Made by a program: the position numbers and the translations under genes
The notes under the pieces: generated by a model
The model's database searches: none
Told to the model about the DNA's origin: nothing
The model's input: only the letters and a program-made list of their open reading frames with translations
In this document: piece after piece, positions 49,267 to 59,258 of the stretch
Layout: each line of letters starts with the position of its first letter
Position numbering within the stretch: the stretch's first letter is position 1
NCBI RefSeq assembly: GCF_900474185.1
Contig: NZ_UCNW01000008.1
Coordinates: 248,001-312,000, forward strand
Reading direction: 5' to 3'
Length of the DNA stretch: 64,000 nucleotides
From: Synechococcus sp. UW69
GTDB lineage: Bacteria; Cyanobacteriota; Cyanobacteriia; PCC-6307; Cyanobiaceae

Positions 49267-50325
49267 ATGAGCGACTCTTTACCCCTGCTCCTGCGTGCTG
49301 CGCGAGGTGAATCGGTGGAGCGTCCTCCGGTTTGGATGATGCGCCAAGCCGGGCGCTACATGAAGATCTACCGGGACCTGCGGGACAAGTACCCCAGCTT
49401 CCGTGAGCGGTCCGAAAACCCAGATCTCTCCTATGAGATCTCGATGCAGCCGTTTCGTGCCTTCAAACCCGACGGCGTGATCCTGTTCTCCGACATCCTC
49501 ACGCCCCTGCCGGGGATGGGGATTGACTTCGACATCATCGAGAGCAAAGGTCCCCAGATTGGCGACCCCATCCGGAGCATGGCCCAGGTGGATGCCCTGC
49601 ACCCGCTGAACCCAGCCGAGTCGATGCCCTTCGTGGGAGAAGTTCTGGGACGTCTCCGCGAAAGCGTCGGAAACGAGGCGGCTGTTCTTGGTTTCGTCGG
49701 TGCCCCCTGGACCCTCGCCGCCTACGTGGTGGAGGGCAAGAGCAGCAAGAACTACGCGGTGATCAAGGCCATGGCCTTCCGCGAGCCTGACATGCTTCAC
49801 AAGCTGCTCGACCACTTCGCTGAGTCGATCGCCAATTACCTGCGCTACCAGATTGATTCCGGGGCTCAGGTGGTGCAGATGTTTGATTCCTGGGCTGGCC
49901 AGCTGAGCCCTGCTGATTACGACACCTTTGCTGCGCCTTATCAGAAAAAAGTGGTGGATCTGGTCAAGCAGACACACCCTGATACCCCCTTCATCCTCTA
50001 CATCTCCGGTAGCGCCGGTGTGCTCGAGCGGATGGCCAACACCGGCGTCGACATCATTTCGCTGGATTGGACGGTGGACATGGCCGAAGCCCTGGCGCGG
50101 TTGCCGGAGCACATCGGTGTTCAGGGCAATGTGGACCCCGGCCTGCTGTTCGGCACCCCAGAGGCGATCGAGGCTCGCATCGATGACTGCGTCCGCAAGG
50201 CCCGCGGTCGCAAGCACATCCTCAACCTGGGCCATGGAATCCTGCCGGGAACTCCCGAGGAGAACGGTGAAGCCTTCTTCCGCTCCGGCAAGAGCGTGAT
50301 GGACCGTCTCGGGGCTGCCGTTTGA
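49267..50325 (+). CDS. hemE: Uroporphyrinogen III decarboxylase
   Basis: A 352-residue enzyme of tetrapyrrole synthesis, converting uroporphyrinogen III to coproporphyrinogen III, on the path to heme and chlorophyll. [20 protein letters not shown] is the N-terminal signature with the essential Arg, [20 protein letters not shown] the Asp motif, and [19 protein letters not shown] the second signature. The ATG at 49267 is preferred over the adjacent TTG. Its stop overlaps the next gene by 4 nt. Confidence 0.98.
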   Translation: MSDSLPLLLRAARGESVERPPVWMMRQAGRYMKIYRDLRDKYPSFRERSENPDLSYEISMQPFRAFKPDGVILFSDILTPLPGMGIDFDIIESKGPQIGDPIRSMAQVDALHPLNPAESMPFVGEVLGRLRESVGNEAAVLGFVGAPWTLAAYVVEGKSSKNYAVIKAMAFREPDMLHKLLDHFAESIANYLRYQIDSGAQVVQMFDSWAGQLSPADYDTFAAPYQKKVVDLVKQTHPDTPFILYISGSAGVLERMANTGVDIISLDWTVDMAEALARLPEHIGVQGNVDPGLLFGTPEAIEARIDDCVRKARGRKHILNLGHGILPGTPEENGEAFFRSGKSVMDRLGAAV

Positions 50326-51341
50326 CCCGCATCCTGGTGACCGGCGCCAGCGGCTGCGTCGGTCAGTACGTCTCCCGCTGGCTGCTGGAGAATTCCGAGG
50401 CAGAGTTGCTTCTCTGGCTGAGGGACCCCGCCAAGCTCAATGCTGTTCCTGCAGACCACCCACGCATCCGCCTTCTGGTGGGGGATCTTCGGGACACAGA
50501 CCGGTTTGCCCATGAGCTGGCAACCATCAACCGGGTGATCCACACCGCCACAGCCTGGGGTGATCCCGAGCGGGCCGAACAGGTGAATGTGGTGGCCGTG
50601 AAGCGGATGCTTGAGCTTCTGGATCCAGCCAAGCTGGAACAGGTCATCTATTTCTCAACGGCCAGCGTGCTCGACCGGCACCTACGTCCCCTGCCGGAAG
50701 CTCTGGCCTACGGCACGGAATACATCCAAACGAAGGCGCGCTGCCTCAGGGATCTTGAACAGCACCCCCTGGCCAGCAAAATCATCGCGGTGTTTCCCAC
50801 CTTGGTGTTTGGCGGACGGGTCGATGGGACCAGCCCCTTCCCCACCAGCTATCTCACCGAAGGCTTGGCTGAAGCGAGCCGTTGGCTGTGGCTGGCCCGT
50901 TGGCTGCGGGTGGATGCGAGCTTCCACTTCATCCATGCGGAAGACATCGCACGCATCTGCGGCCTGTTGTCAACACATCCCCATGAGCCAAACCGTGAGC
51001 CCGGTCAAGGGGCGCTGCGCCGTGTGGTCATGGGTCAACCAGCCATCTCGGTGAACGACACCGTGGCTACTCTCTGCCGGTGGCGAGGTGTTGCTCGCAC
51101 GCCAGGCATTCCGCTCTGGCCATGGCTGATTGAAACCCTGATCCGCGTTCTCCCTATTGAAGTGAACGCTTGGGACCGATTCAGCATTCGGCAGCGCCAC
51201 TTCATTCACGACCCGGTGACGCAGCCGGAACGCTTCGGTGGCCGCAGCCATGCCCCGGACTTAGCAACAGTTCTTAGTGATTCCGGCCTACCCAATCGCG
51301 GAAGCCCGAGAGCTTCGCGTAAAATCTCTGGATCGACATAG
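50322..51341 (+). CDS. NAD(P)-dependent epimerase/extended SDR
   Basis: A 339-residue extended SDR starting at a TTG that overlaps hemE (TTGA). The dinucleotide motif [15 protein letters not shown] is at residues 3-17, [11 protein letters not shown] holds the catalytic Ser/Thr, and YIQTK gives the Tyr-x3-Lys pair. The C-terminal region ([19 protein letters not shown] and [14 protein letters not shown]) is less typical, so the substrate (nucleotide sugar, chlorophyll-like or lipid) is unknown. Translational coupling to hemE hints at tetrapyrrole or pigment chemistry but is no proof. Confidence 0.85.
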   Translation: MTRILVTGASGCVGQYVSRWLLENSEAELLLWLRDPAKLNAVPADHPRIRLLVGDLRDTDRFAHELATINRVIHTATAWGDPERAEQVNVVAVKRMLELLDPAKLEQVIYFSTASVLDRHLRPLPEALAYGTEYIQTKARCLRDLEQHPLASKIIAVFPTLVFGGRVDGTSPFPTSYLTEGLAEASRWLWLARWLRVDASFHFIHAEDIARICGLLSTHPHEPNREPGQGALRRVVMGQPAISVNDTVATLCRWRGVARTPGIPLWPWLIETLIRVLPIEVNAWDRFSIRQRHFIHDPVTQPERFGGRSHAPDLATVLSDSGLPNRGSPRASRKISGST

Positions 51342-51348
51342 CTCTTTC

Positions 51349-51708
51349 ATGCGCTCCGTCATCCGCACCGTTGCAGCTGCTTGCTGCGCCTTCCTGATGC
51401 TGATTGGCCTCAACGTTGGCAGCGCTCAAGCCGCCACCGTTGAGGTGAAGCTCGGCACAGACGCCGGCATGCTCGCTTTCGAACCTGCCACCGTGAACAT
51501 CAAGGCAGGCGACACCGTCAAGTTCGTCAACAACAAATTGGCACCTCACAACGCTGTCTTCGAAGGCAACGATGAGTACAGCCACTCTGATCTCGCCTTC
51601 AGCCCCGGCGAATCCTGGGAAGAAACCTTCGCTACCGCTGGCACCTTCGACTTCTACTGCGAGCCCCACCGTGGTGCTGGCATGGTCGGCAAGGTGATCG
51701 TCGAGTGA
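51349..51708 (+). CDS. petE: Plastocyanin
   Basis: A 119-residue type I copper protein carrying electrons from cytochrome b6f to photosystem I in the thylakoid lumen. A signal peptide ([20 protein letters not shown]...AQA) precedes the mature protein. Copper ligands are His in [12 protein letters not shown] and Cys, His and Met in [18 protein letters not shown]. The ATG 51349 is the one that starts the signal peptide. A long perfect terminator follows, so petE is likely monocistronic with its own control, apart from petJ. Confidence 0.97.
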   Translation: MRSVIRTVAAACCAFLMLIGLNVGSAQAATVEVKLGTDAGMLAFEPATVNIKAGDTVKFVNNKLAPHNAVFEGNDEYSHSDLAFSPGESWEETFATAGTFDFYCEPHRGAGMVGKVIVE

Positions 51709-51755
51709 TTCCAAAATTTCTCTAGAAATTAAGGTTTCATCCCAACTGAACTGAC

Positions 51756-51799
51756 AACCCTGAGCTGTGTGTCAATCACAGCTCAGGGTTCTTTTTTTT
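51756..51799 (+). terminator. petE terminator
   Basis: AACCCTGAGCTGTG-loop-CACAGCTCAGGGTT is a perfect 14-bp stem followed by C and eight T. It separates petE from petJ. Confidence 0.95.
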
Positions 51800-51840
51800 G
51801 CCAGAAACGATGGATACCTTGGAGTATTGAACGGATTTTG

Positions 51841-52200
51841 ATGGCACGCGCTGCAGGCCTGATCCTGACGCTCTTGATGATCGTCGGTTCGACTGATCTG
51901 CTGTCAGCCCCGGCGATGGCGATGGACACCTCAGCCTTTGAGCAAGGCGAGCAGATTTTCAACAGCAACTGCGCGGCCTGTCACATGGGAGGCGGCAATG
52001 TGATCAGCGCCAAACGCACGCTGAAGATCAGCGACTTGAGCAACCACGTTGAGGCCTACACGAGCGCCCCTTTGGAGGCTCTGGAGCATGAAATCGAGGA
52101 TGGCCTCAATGCAATGCCCGGCTATGCCGACAAACTGAGTGAAGAGGAGATCATTGCGGTGGCCACCTACGTCGAACAACGGGCTGAATTGGGCTGGTAA
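51841..52200 (+). CDS. petJ: Cytochrome c6
   Basis: A 119-residue lumenal heme protein that replaces plastocyanin when copper is scarce and also serves respiration. After a signal peptide (LILTLLMIVGS...AMA) the heme motif CAACH lies in FNSNCAACHMGGG, and the axial Met in LNAMPGYADKLS. The end ATYVEQRAELGW is typical. It is separated from petE by a strong terminator, consistent with opposite copper regulation. A Nif11-like peptide gene follows after 5 nt. Confidence 0.95.
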   Translation: MARAAGLILTLLMIVGSTDLLSAPAMAMDTSAFEQGEQIFNSNCAACHMGGGNVISAKRTLKISDLSNHVEAYTSAPLEALEHEIEDGLNAMPGYADKLSEEEIIAVATYVEQRAELGW

Positions 52201-52205
52201 GTGCG

Positions 52206-52448
52206 ATGAGTCGTGAAGCTCTTCAAGATTTTCTGCGGGCGATCGAGCATCACCAGGGATTGCGACGCGATGCTGCGCGTTGCAGCGATGACATCGAATT
52301 GCTGGCCCTGGCCCAGCGCCATGGCTTCGACGTGATCCAGCGAGATCTCCGCGACGATGCTCAGGAATCAGCCATCACTCGCTGGTTTAAAACCAGCAGG
52401 ATCCAACGCTCCTTTCAATCACCACCCTCTCAATCAAGACCGTCCTGA
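52206..52448 (+). CDS. Nif11-domain peptide
   Basis: An 80-residue protein with the Nif11 pattern at the N-terminus: MSREALQDFLRAIEHHQGLR, then ELLALAQRHGFDVIQRDL. Nif11 domains occur both as stand-alone nitrogen-related small proteins and as leaders of lanthipeptide-type peptides. No double-glycine or Cys/Ser-rich core follows, only a basic Ser/Pro tail, so it is more likely stand-alone. It starts 5 nt after petJ and overlaps the next gene. Confidence 0.75.
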   Translation: MSREALQDFLRAIEHHQGLRRDAARCSDDIELLALAQRHGFDVIQRDLRDDAQESAITRWFKTSRIQRSFQSPPSQSRPS

Positions 52449-52843
52449 TGGCCGTTGTCACCCTGCTCAGTGATTTCATTGATGGCACCAGCATGGCTCT
52501 GGCCGAAGACACCGATGCCGCCGATCTGAACGCCTTCATGACCGCCAATCAAGGCCGGCTCTGGGCAAGCGTGCAACAACGCCGAAGGCAGCGACGTCAA
52601 ACCGTCGTGCGCCGCGGCCCTGGAACGGTGTACTTCGCAGCGAATGCCACCGGCGCAGCCACTGTGGAGCGCTACCTCAGCAGCGAAACAGGATCAGAAG
52701 AGGAAGCCGCCGCCATGCAGGCCATGCAGGCCGCAGGGGTGGAAATTGCACCCCATGTGGGGGCTGACCGCGAGCGCGATGCACTGCTCAACGGTCAATT
52801 GCGGGGGCTGACCGACCAAGCCAAGGCCGAGGGTTTCGGCTGA
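52448..52843 (+). CDS. Hypothetical protein
   Basis: A 131-residue protein (MAVVTLLSDFIDGTSMALAE, then a basic RRRQRRQTVVRRGPG region and an acidic ending). No signal, membrane segment or motif. It overlaps the Nif11-like gene by one base and precedes another small gene by 19 nt, so all may be one transcript. Confidence 0.6.
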   Translation: MAVVTLLSDFIDGTSMALAEDTDAADLNAFMTANQGRLWASVQQRRRQRRQTVVRRGPGTVYFAANATGAATVERYLSSETGSEEEAAAMQAMQAAGVEIAPHVGADRERDALLNGQLRGLTDQAKAEGFG

Positions 52844-52862
52844 ACCAACCGACCACGACCCA

Positions 52863-53141
52863 ATGACGCTTCCCGACAACCCCCTGGGCCTAGAGAGTTT
52901 TGAGGAACTGGTCGACTGGACCGTCTCCTACCTCCACTTCAAACACGCACTTGAGGTCATTGCCTTCACCCCAGAGATCGCGACGGCCTACCTGAACAAC
53001 TTCAGCGACTTCAAAAGTCGCTACGCCACGGAGATGAAAAAGCAGGACATCCTGGAAGCCCGTCTTCCCAAGGAGATGCGAGAGACGATTGAGGCCGAAA
53101 ACGCTCACCGTGCATTGCTGAGGCAGCTCCTCAACGGTTGA
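52863..53141 (+). CDS. Hypothetical helical protein
   Basis: A 92-residue all-helical acidic protein (ELVDWTVSYLHFKHALEVIA, LEARLPKEMRETIEAENAHR). Probably soluble and cytosolic. Last of the four-gene petJ run; function unknown. Confidence 0.6.
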   Translation: MTLPDNPLGLESFEELVDWTVSYLHFKHALEVIAFTPEIATAYLNNFSDFKSRYATEMKKQDILEARLPKEMRETIEAENAHRALLRQLLNG

Positions 53142-53202
53142 TCAAGCATCAACTCAGCGCACGTCCTGACTCGCCAGATCAGACCCTGAATGAGACTGAA
53201 TC

Positions 53203-53412
53203 TCACGAAGCGGGATGGGCCTGTTTGGCAGCCTTCAGCACACCGAGGTAGAGGTCTTCGTCAATCTCGCGGATGTCGTACTCCGTCGGCTTCACCCCGT
53301 GATGGTGCTCATGGACGACCATCCAACAGCTGCGCTCCAACTCTCCGCCAGCTGTCGACGACAGCGCCAAACTCTTCTGGACGAGAGACTCCACCAGCTG
53401 TGGATCAGACAT
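53203..53412 (-). CDS. Hypothetical helical protein
   Basis: A 69-residue protein (MSDPQLVESLVQKSLALSST, then ERSCWMVVHEHHHGVKPTEY and YLGVLKAAKQAHPAS). The Trp/His-rich middle could bind a metal or cofactor. It is divergent from clpB, 144 nt away, and convergent with the 52863 gene. Confidence 0.6.
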   Translation of the reverse strand: MSDPQLVESLVQKSLALSSTAGGELERSCWMVVHEHHHGVKPTEYDIREIDEDLYLGVLKAAKQAHPAS

Positions 53413-53556
53413 CGGCCCTTCTCAGTTCGGCGAACTCTAAAAACCCATTCCGGTTTGCCGCCCCGTGGTGAGAGCACCCAACCGAATTCTTCGGTTTGCC
53501 CCCTCGGGCCTCGCATCAATCGCCATACGGTGAACGGAGTTTGAAGCGCATCAGAG

Positions 53557-56145
53557 ATGCAACCCACGGCGGAACAGTTCACTGAAAAAGCCTGGGCCGC
53601 CATCGTCGCCGCCCAGCAACTGGCGCAAACCAGCAAACATCAGCACCTTGAAACGGAGCATCTGCTGCTGGCTCTTCTGCAGCAGAACGGTCTGGCTGGC
53701 CGAATTCTGAGCAAAGCAGGTGTCGACGTCGCCAATTTCCAAGCGTCGGTCGAGACCCATCTCAAGCAGCAACCCAGCCTTGGATCTCCACCGGAATCAG
53801 TCTTTCTGGGACGTTCCCTGAACAGCTGCCTGGATCGAGCAGAAACAGCCCGTGATGGATTCAGCGACAGCTACATCGCTATCGAACATCTGTTGCTGGC
53901 CTTGGCAGACGATGAGCGCTGCGGAAGGCAACTGCTCAGCCAAGCGGGCGTTGATACCACCAAACTCAAAGAAGCCATTACTGCTGTGCGAGGCAACCAG
54001 ACGGTGACCGATCAGAACCCAGAGGGGACCTATGAATCCCTCGAAAAGTATGGGAGGGACCTGACGGCAGCTGCCCGTGACGGCAAGCTAGACCCGGTGA
54101 TCGGGCGGGACGAGGAGATCCGACGCACGATCCAGATCCTCAGCCGACGCACCAAGAACAACCCCGTGCTGATTGGCGAACCGGGGGTTGGCAAAACCGC
54201 AATTGTGGAGGGACTGGCACAGCGGATCGTCAACGGTGACGTACCGCAGGCCTTGCAGAATCGTCAGCTCATCGCCCTCGACATGGGGGCCCTGATCGCT
54301 GGAGCGAAATACCGAGGCGAGTTTGAGGAACGCCTCAAAGCTGTGCTCAAGGAGGTCACCTCCTCCGAAGGCCAGATCGTGCTGTTCATCGATGAAATCC
54401 ACACGGTGGTGGGCGCAGGAGCCACCGGTGGAGCCATGGACGCCAGCAACCTGCTCAAACCGATGCTGGCCCGGGGAGAACTCCGCTGCATCGGTGCCAC
54501 CACCCTTGATGAGCATCGACAGCACATCGAAAAGGACCCTGCCCTGGAGCGACGCTTCCAGCAAGTGTTGGTGGATCAACCCACGGTGGAAGACACGATT
54601 TCCATCCTGCGCGGTCTCAAAGAGCGCTATGAGGTGCACCACGGCGTCCGCATTGCCGACAGTGCCCTGGTGGCTGCTGCTGTCTTGAGCAGCCGCTACA
54701 TCGCTGACCGCTTTTTGCCCGACAAAGCGATCGATCTGGTGGATGAATCCGCCGCGCGCCTGAAGATGGAGATCACCTCCAAACCTGAGGAGATCGATGA
54801 AATCGATCGCAAGATCCTGCAGCTGGAGATGGAAAAGCTCTCCCTCGGCCGTGAATCCGACAGTGCCAGCCAGGAACGGCTGCAACGGATCGAACGGGAA
54901 CTGGCGGAACTGGGCGAACAGCAAAGTTCGCTGAATGCCCAGTGGCAGCAGGAGAAAGGCGCCATCGACGAGCTCTCTTCGCTTAAAGAAGAGATCGAAC
55001 GGGTGCAGCTGCAGGTGGAACAAGCCAAGCGCAGCTACGACCTCAACAAAGCGGCGGAACTGGAATACGGCACCCTGGCCTCGCTGCAGAAGCAGTTGCT
55101 CGAGCAGGAAGCCCAGATCGCCTCGGAGGAGCCTGGTGAGAAAGGCTTGCTGCGGGAGGAGGTGAGTGAAGACGACATTGCCGAGGTGATCGCCAAGTGG
55201 ACCGGGATCCCCGTGGCGCGGCTGGTGCAGAGCGAAATGGAGAAGCTGCTGCAGCTGGAGGATGACCTGCATCAGCGGGTGATCGGCCAGAACCAGGCCG
55301 TCACCGCGGTGGCGGATGCGATCCAACGATCCAGGGCAGGCCTGAGCGACCCGAACCGCCCCATCGCCAGCTTCCTCTTTCTCGGCCCCACCGGTGTTGG
55401 CAAGACCGAACTCTCCAAAGCACTCGCCAACCGGCTGTTCGACAGCGATGACGCGATGGTGCGCATCGACATGTCGGAGTACATGGAGAAGCACACCGTC
55501 AGTCGTTTGATCGGTGCTCCCCCAGGCTATGTGGGTTATGAAGCAGGGGGCCAGCTCACCGAAGCGGTGCGTCGTCGGCCCTACGCCGTGATCCTGTTCG
55601 ACGAGGTGGAGAAAGCCCACCCCGATGTCTTCAACGTGATGCTGCAAATCCTCGATGACGGCCGCGTCACCGATGGGCAAGGCCGCACCGTGGACTTCAC
55701 CAACACGGTGCTGATTCTCACCAGCAACATCGGCAGCCAATCGATCCTTGAGCTGGCCGCTGATCCCGAGCAGCATGAAGCGATGGAAGCCAGGGTGAAT
55801 GAAGCTCTCCGGGCCCATTTCCGGCCGGAATTTCTCAATCGTCTGGACGATCAGATCATCTTCCACAGCCTCAGGCGGGAGGAACTGCGCCAGATCGTCA
55901 CCCTCCAGGTGGAACGCCTACGCAAGCGGCTGGCTGACCGCAAGCTGGAGCTCAGCCTGAGTGAAGGGGCCGCCGACTGGCTCGCCAGTGCCGGATATGA
56001 CCCTGTCTACGGGGCACGACCGCTGAAACGGGCTGTTCAACGGGAACTTGAGACTCCCATAGCAAAAGCGATCTTGGCGGGGCGCTATCGCGAGGGAGAA
56101 GCCATCCATGTAGAGATGGAGTCAGAACAAATTCGCTTGCTTTGA
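53557..56145 (+). CDS. clpB: ClpB disaggregase
   Basis: An 862-residue Hsp100 chaperone that, with DnaK, extracts proteins from aggregates after heat or light stress. It has the N-terminal Clp_N domain (residues 1-150), NBD1 with Walker A GEPGVGKT near residue 208, the coiled-coil M domain (about 410-530) and NBD2 with GPTGVGKTE near residue 609, arginine fingers and the C-terminal D2-small domain ([20 protein letters not shown]). Length is normal. The 5' region contains an AACCGAA-TTC-TTCGGTT inverted repeat but no CIRCE element. Downstream is an AT-rich island. Confidence 0.98.
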   Translation: MQPTAEQFTEKAWAAIVAAQQLAQTSKHQHLETEHLLLALLQQNGLAGRILSKAGVDVANFQASVETHLKQQPSLGSPPESVFLGRSLNSCLDRAETARDGFSDSYIAIEHLLLALADDERCGRQLLSQAGVDTTKLKEAITAVRGNQTVTDQNPEGTYESLEKYGRDLTAAARDGKLDPVIGRDEEIRRTIQILSRRTKNNPVLIGEPGVGKTAIVEGLAQRIVNGDVPQALQNRQLIALDMGALIAGAKYRGEFEERLKAVLKEVTSSEGQIVLFIDEIHTVVGAGATGGAMDASNLLKPMLARGELRCIGATTLDEHRQHIEKDPALERRFQQVLVDQPTVEDTISILRGLKERYEVHHGVRIADSALVAAAVLSSRYIADRFLPDKAIDLVDESAARLKMEITSKPEEIDEIDRKILQLEMEKLSLGRESDSASQERLQRIERELAELGEQQSSLNAQWQQEKGAIDELSSLKEEIERVQLQVEQAKRSYDLNKAAELEYGTLASLQKQLLEQEAQIASEEPGEKGLLREEVSEDDIAEVIAKWTGIPVARLVQSEMEKLLQLEDDLHQRVIGQNQAVTAVADAIQRSRAGLSDPNRPIASFLFLGPTGVGKTELSKALANRLFDSDDAMVRIDMSEYMEKHTVSRLIGAPPGYVGYEAGGQLTEAVRRRPYAVILFDEVEKAHPDVFNVMLQILDDGRVTDGQGRTVDFTNTVLILTSNIGSQSILELAADPEQHEAMEARVNEALRAHFRPEFLNRLDDQIIFHSLRREELRQIVTLQVERLRKRLADRKLELSLSEGAADWLASAGYDPVYGARPLKRAVQRELETPIAKAILAGRYREGEAIHVEMESEQIRLL

Positions 56146-56174
56146 CAAAAGAAGCTAACGGTGTCTTTTAGGGC

Positions 56175-56537
56175 TTATTTACGGCTGGGCTTACCGTTAT
56201 GTATGACCGTTTCACCTTCTGTTGAAGTGACGCGCACGGTTCCCCCGCTCATTTGGACACCTGTGTAAAAACCGTTGATTTTTTCTACGGAGCGTCCTGG
56301 AACACCAGGTTGTACGGGATCCCCGATCATCAGTTCCCCGCGAACATGATTGAGATGGTCGAAGTTCTGCGTGAAGGAAAAGGCAAATCCCTCAGGACAG
56401 ATGTTGAAACGGTTGTGTCCTAATGGATCGCTCGGCATGCAGCCTGCAATAGCGTGTGGAGCATCGACAGCAGCTCCACAAACCATAAGAGCTCCCGACG
56501 TGAGTGTGATGGCTGCAGTCTTCAGGTAATGGTTCAT
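56175..56537 (-). CDS. Exported small protein of the 56-60 kb island
   Basis: A 120-residue protein with a signal peptide (LKTAAITLTSGALMVCGAAV...AIA) and two cysteines (AGCMPSD and NICPEGF) near the mature N-terminus, then beta-like GELMIGDPVQPGVPGRSVEK and GGTVRVTSTEGETVIHNG. It overlaps the upstream gene by one base (TGATG), so it is the last gene of a minus-strand run. No family. It lies 30 nt from the clpB stop. Confidence 0.65.
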   Translation of the reverse strand: MNHYLKTAAITLTSGALMVCGAAVDAPHAIAGCMPSDPLGHNRFNICPEGFAFSFTQNFDHLNHVRGELMIGDPVQPGVPGRSVEKINGFYTGVQMSGGTVRVTSTEGETVIHNGKPSRK

Positions 56538-57040
56538 CAGAAAGCATCCTTGAAGTCTTTGGGCTGCTCCACGCCAAATGTTGAGTTATTCAAGCCTGGC
56601 TGGAAGACATTGGGTGCATTGTTCTGCAGTTCTAGCACTGTTGACTGATCAGCTGCATCGGGTGTGCTTGTTGACTCAGGCTGAGGAGTCGATTGGGGTA
56701 TACCTAGGTTGTTGGAATCTATTTTTTCATCAGCGGCGTTGTTGCTTAGAGATTGGCAGCTCAAGGAAATCTGATTAACAATGCCAGTGTTTTGAAGAGC
56801 CAAGCATTCATAATTTTCTGTTTTTTCTTCACTCTCTGGAATGCTTTGGCATTCAACGATGGGCCATGACGTAATTAAACAGCCGAGTTTTTGATCTTCC
56901 CCACTTCCTGCCTTCCAGCAGGCTCCTGTCGCATCATGGTTGCCAATGCAGTAAACCGTCTGCGTAGGATTGGCAGATGCTTCAGAGAAGCTGACAGCTG
57001 GGTTGAACAGCAGAAAAATAAGGAAACAAAGACCTCGCAC
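56537..57040 (-). CDS. Exported Asn/Ser-rich protein
   Basis: A 167-residue protein from a GTG start with a signal peptide (RGLCFLIFLLFNPAVSFSEA). The mature protein has six cysteines (YCIGNH, ACWKAG, GCLITS, ECQS, ECLALQ, SCQSL), probably three disulfides, then a low-complexity Ser/Thr/Pro/Asn linker and an ending NNSTFGVEQPKDFKDAF. It reads like a secreted or surface protein. It lies in an AT-rich stretch unlike clpB or hisIE. Unknown function. Confidence 0.6.
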   Translation of the reverse strand: MRGLCFLIFLLFNPAVSFSEASANPTQTVYCIGNHDATGACWKAGSGEDQKLGCLITSWPIVECQSIPESEEKTENYECLALQNTGIVNQISLSCQSLSNNAADEKIDSNNLGIPQSTPQPESTSTPDAADQSTVLELQNNAPNVFQPGLNNSTFGVEQPKDFKDAF

Positions 57041-57082
57041 CGTTAAGTTGTAATGTTTGATCTGGATTGATCTTGACGTGGA

Positions 57083-57748
57083 TTAGTCGGTTGACAAGCG
57101 TGGAGTCTTGGCAATTCCGGCAGGTTTCGAATTGGTCGTTGACTTAGGGGAAGTTTTTCCATGAGCGTAGAGGGACCGCACCATGCCATTTTTTGTGATC
57201 ATGGGCTCACCCTCTTCTATAACGCATTTTTTGAGGGCGGGGAATTTGACGGGGTCAACAACGATTCCGTCTTTTGCCAATGAGACACACGTCTTGATCA
57301 GAGAAAGTTGTGTTGATATCACCCGATCTTTTGCTATTTGACGCGCCATCGTTTTGCAATCTTCGATTGCGCTGGAGCCAAAGGGAATGGTCATTCCTAC
57401 GGTTCCGTTAAACGATTTATTTCGGGATCCGTTGAAAGTGAACTCGTCAAAATTATCAGTATTTACTTTTCCCGCATTAGTGAGCATATAGAGCGATGGC
57501 GTTCTGCAAATAATTCCAGGCCCATAGCCAAAATCATTGTTAAACGCTGTGTTGGTTTGGTAGTTAATATTGGTTCCCCCCGTGGTGACTGAGGAGGCTG
57601 CGGGGGCTGCTGTGTTGCTTACGGTTGTATTGTTATTGGTCGCTTCTGCGTTGGCATGCTGGTTAAAAGCGCACAAAAAATTAATCGCAATCAACAATAA
57701 GGCGTGCAAAGTGAAGATATGGTTTCGCCTGTGAAGCTTGTAAGACAC
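57083..57748 (-). CDS. Exported Asn/Thr-rich protein
   Basis: A 221-residue protein from a GTG start. The signal peptide (FTLHALLLIAINFLCAFNQH...ANA) is followed by a Thr/Asn/Ala-rich stretch (TNNNTTVSNTAAPAASSVTT), then INYQTNTAFNNDFGYGPGII and a domain with four cysteines (ICRTPS, EDCKTM, KTCVSL, KKCVIE). It is followed after 42 nt by the 56537 gene. The 240 nt upstream (57749-57989) is AT-rich and holds no gene I can support. Confidence 0.6.
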   Translation of the reverse strand: MSYKLHRRNHIFTLHALLLIAINFLCAFNQHANAEATNNNTTVSNTAAPAASSVTTGGTNINYQTNTAFNNDFGYGPGIICRTPSLYMLTNAGKVNTDNFDEFTFNGSRNKSFNGTVGMTIPFGSSAIEDCKTMARQIAKDRVISTQLSLIKTCVSLAKDGIVVDPVKFPALKKCVIEEGEPMITKNGMVRSLYAHGKTSPKSTTNSKPAGIAKTPRLSTD

Positions 57749-57989
57749 TGCACAATTGTATTTCCTGTGATTTTATGGCAGTGCTGACGTCCTTGCAACC
57801 AATTCCGCTTTGTGCTCATCTCGAGTGTTTCGGCGGTTATGAATGCAGTCGTCTTGTTAAATGGTAATAACTGATACAAAAATCTAATTGCGTATTGTTC
57901 TTGTTGGCTCTTGCGATTTATTCCCTTCTTGTAGGGCTTTTGGCTTTATTTTTGCAGTGCCGAGCTGATTTTATTATTATTTATTTGGC

Positions 57990-58490
57990 TTAGAAGTTTT
58001 GGCTGAAGCTGCTTGTGAAGGCGCTTTGTTGTTGTTGGACTTTAATATTCAGTTCGTGAACCGCCATCGATGAGGCTGTGCCCTTGATGGGTTTTGAAGG
58101 GTCAGGATTCTCTATGGATTCCATCTCGGATGTGAATTTTGTGCCAGGTCCAAAAAGAAAAACATTCCTCGATTGAATCCCGTTGATGCTCATATTCCCT
58201 CCCCCTGGAGTCACGGTGAAGTTTGCGTTCGCATTGCCTTTGCTGTCTCCAAAAGCGTCGTCAATATAGCTGCCGGGTAGCAGATTCACTGTTGCACTGT
58301 TCTTTGTGCGTACGTTGCTGTTGGTGTCAATTGAATTCCGTACACCAAACGAATTTGTAATTGAAATTTGAAAATCTCTTGCGGAGCTTCCAGAGATTCT
58401 ATTCATTTGTTGGGCGGATGTCCTGGCGCTAAAAAAGAGCCCAAAAATCGAGACCAATATTATTAATAAATTGTATTTAGTTCGGGACAT
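57990..58490 (-). CDS. Exported island protein with C-terminal FSQNF tail, copy A
   Basis: A 166-residue protein with a signal peptide (YNLLIILVSIFGLFFSARTS-AQQ). The body has SITNSFGVRNSIDTNSNVRT and KNSATVNLLPGSYIDDAFGD, and ends SAFTSSFSQNF. Body and tail align with the next gene (58506), so the two are diverged tandem paralogues. The terminal Phe and preceding aromatic spacing recall outer-membrane sorting signals, but there is no barrel. 15 nt from the 58506 gene. Confidence 0.65.
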   Translation of the reverse strand: MSRTKYNLLIILVSIFGLFFSARTSAQQMNRISGSSARDFQISITNSFGVRNSIDTNSNVRTKNSATVNLLPGSYIDDAFGDSKGNANANFTVTPGGGNMSINGIQSRNVFLFGPGTKFTSEMESIENPDPSKPIKGTASSMAVHELNIKVQQQQSAFTSSFSQNF

Positions 58491-58505
58491 ACTGAGTATC
58501 CCGCT

Positions 58506-59162
58506 TTAGAAATTCTGAGAGAATGCGCTACTGAAAGATGTGTTCGAAATATCAACATTGATGTTGCTGTTCACATTGGCTGCAGCAGATGCGTTGGACA
58601 CGTTGGTGGCTGCATCGCTGGCGTCGCCTGAGTTGGTTAGCGATGTGTTGAAGGACGTTACAGCAGGGTCAAGGGTCATGTCGAATGCTGACGACATACC
58701 AGTCAGGCTTGTGCTGCCCTCAGCAAACTGAGCTTCGTCGACGGAATCGACATTTCCTGTCGTCCCTCCCGCACTGTTGAAGTTGGTGGTGCCGCCGCCC
58801 ACGGTGCGAACGTTCTTGATGTCAGCCGCAATCGAAGGTACGCCCCCCTCTTCAGCTGATGCGCCCAGAACCGTGGAGATTTTGCCTTCAAGTGGCTTTA
58901 AGGAAGCTTTGCTTTCAATAACCGTTCCCGACATGCCGCTCATGCTGGATGTCACGCCAAATGCGTTGCTCGTTCCAACCGAAAGGGTTGCTCTGGAGCC
59001 GTTGGACACATTGATGGTGACCGATTGGCCGGGCCCCGCTAGCTGCTCTGGTGGAAGATCTGGTGCTGTTTGGGCTTGCGAAGTAGGCGCAAAAGCCAAG
59101 CTTGCTGCAGCAATTGCAGTAGCAATAGATAAGCGCTGAAAATCAACCAATGGGATTTCCAC
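58506..59162 (-). CDS. Exported island protein with C-terminal FSQNF tail, copy B
   Basis: A 218-residue protein, GTG start, with a signal peptide (LSIATAIAAASLAFAPTSQA). The mature part is rich in Ser, Thr, Ala and Asn with a predicted beta-repeat feel: SVTINVSNGSRATLSVGTSN, GVTSSMSGMSGTVIESKASL. It ends SFSSAFSQNF, nearly the same as copy A. The region [SV]GTNxxFxVxSS and a later AxL segment are also found in the 59672 protein. Divergent from that gene across a repeated intergenic region. Function unknown. Confidence 0.65.
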   Translation of the reverse strand: MEIPLVDFQRLSIATAIAAASLAFAPTSQAQTAPDLPPEQLAGPGQSVTINVSNGSRATLSVGTSNAFGVTSSMSGMSGTVIESKASLKPLEGKISTVLGASAEEGGVPSIAADIKNVRTVGGGTTNFNSAGGTTGNVDSVDEAQFAEGSTSLTGMSSAFDMTLDPAVTSFNTSLTNSGDASDAATNVSNASAAANVNSNINVDISNTSFSSAFSQNF

Positions 59163-59258
59163 TTGGCTAGCCCTTAGACCTACGACTCAATCGTATACAC
59201 ACACTGAGCAAAAATCCGTTGTGTATTTGGCCTTAATCAGGCCTTCGATCAATATTTT

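Noticed and set aside
49279-50235. 318-codon minus-strand frame opposite hemE
   Set aside because: Shadow of hemE, which has all signature motifs.
54088-55866. 592-codon minus-strand frame opposite clpB
   Set aside because: It is the antisense shadow of a GC-rich gene; its translation has no family features, and clpB on the other strand is unambiguous.
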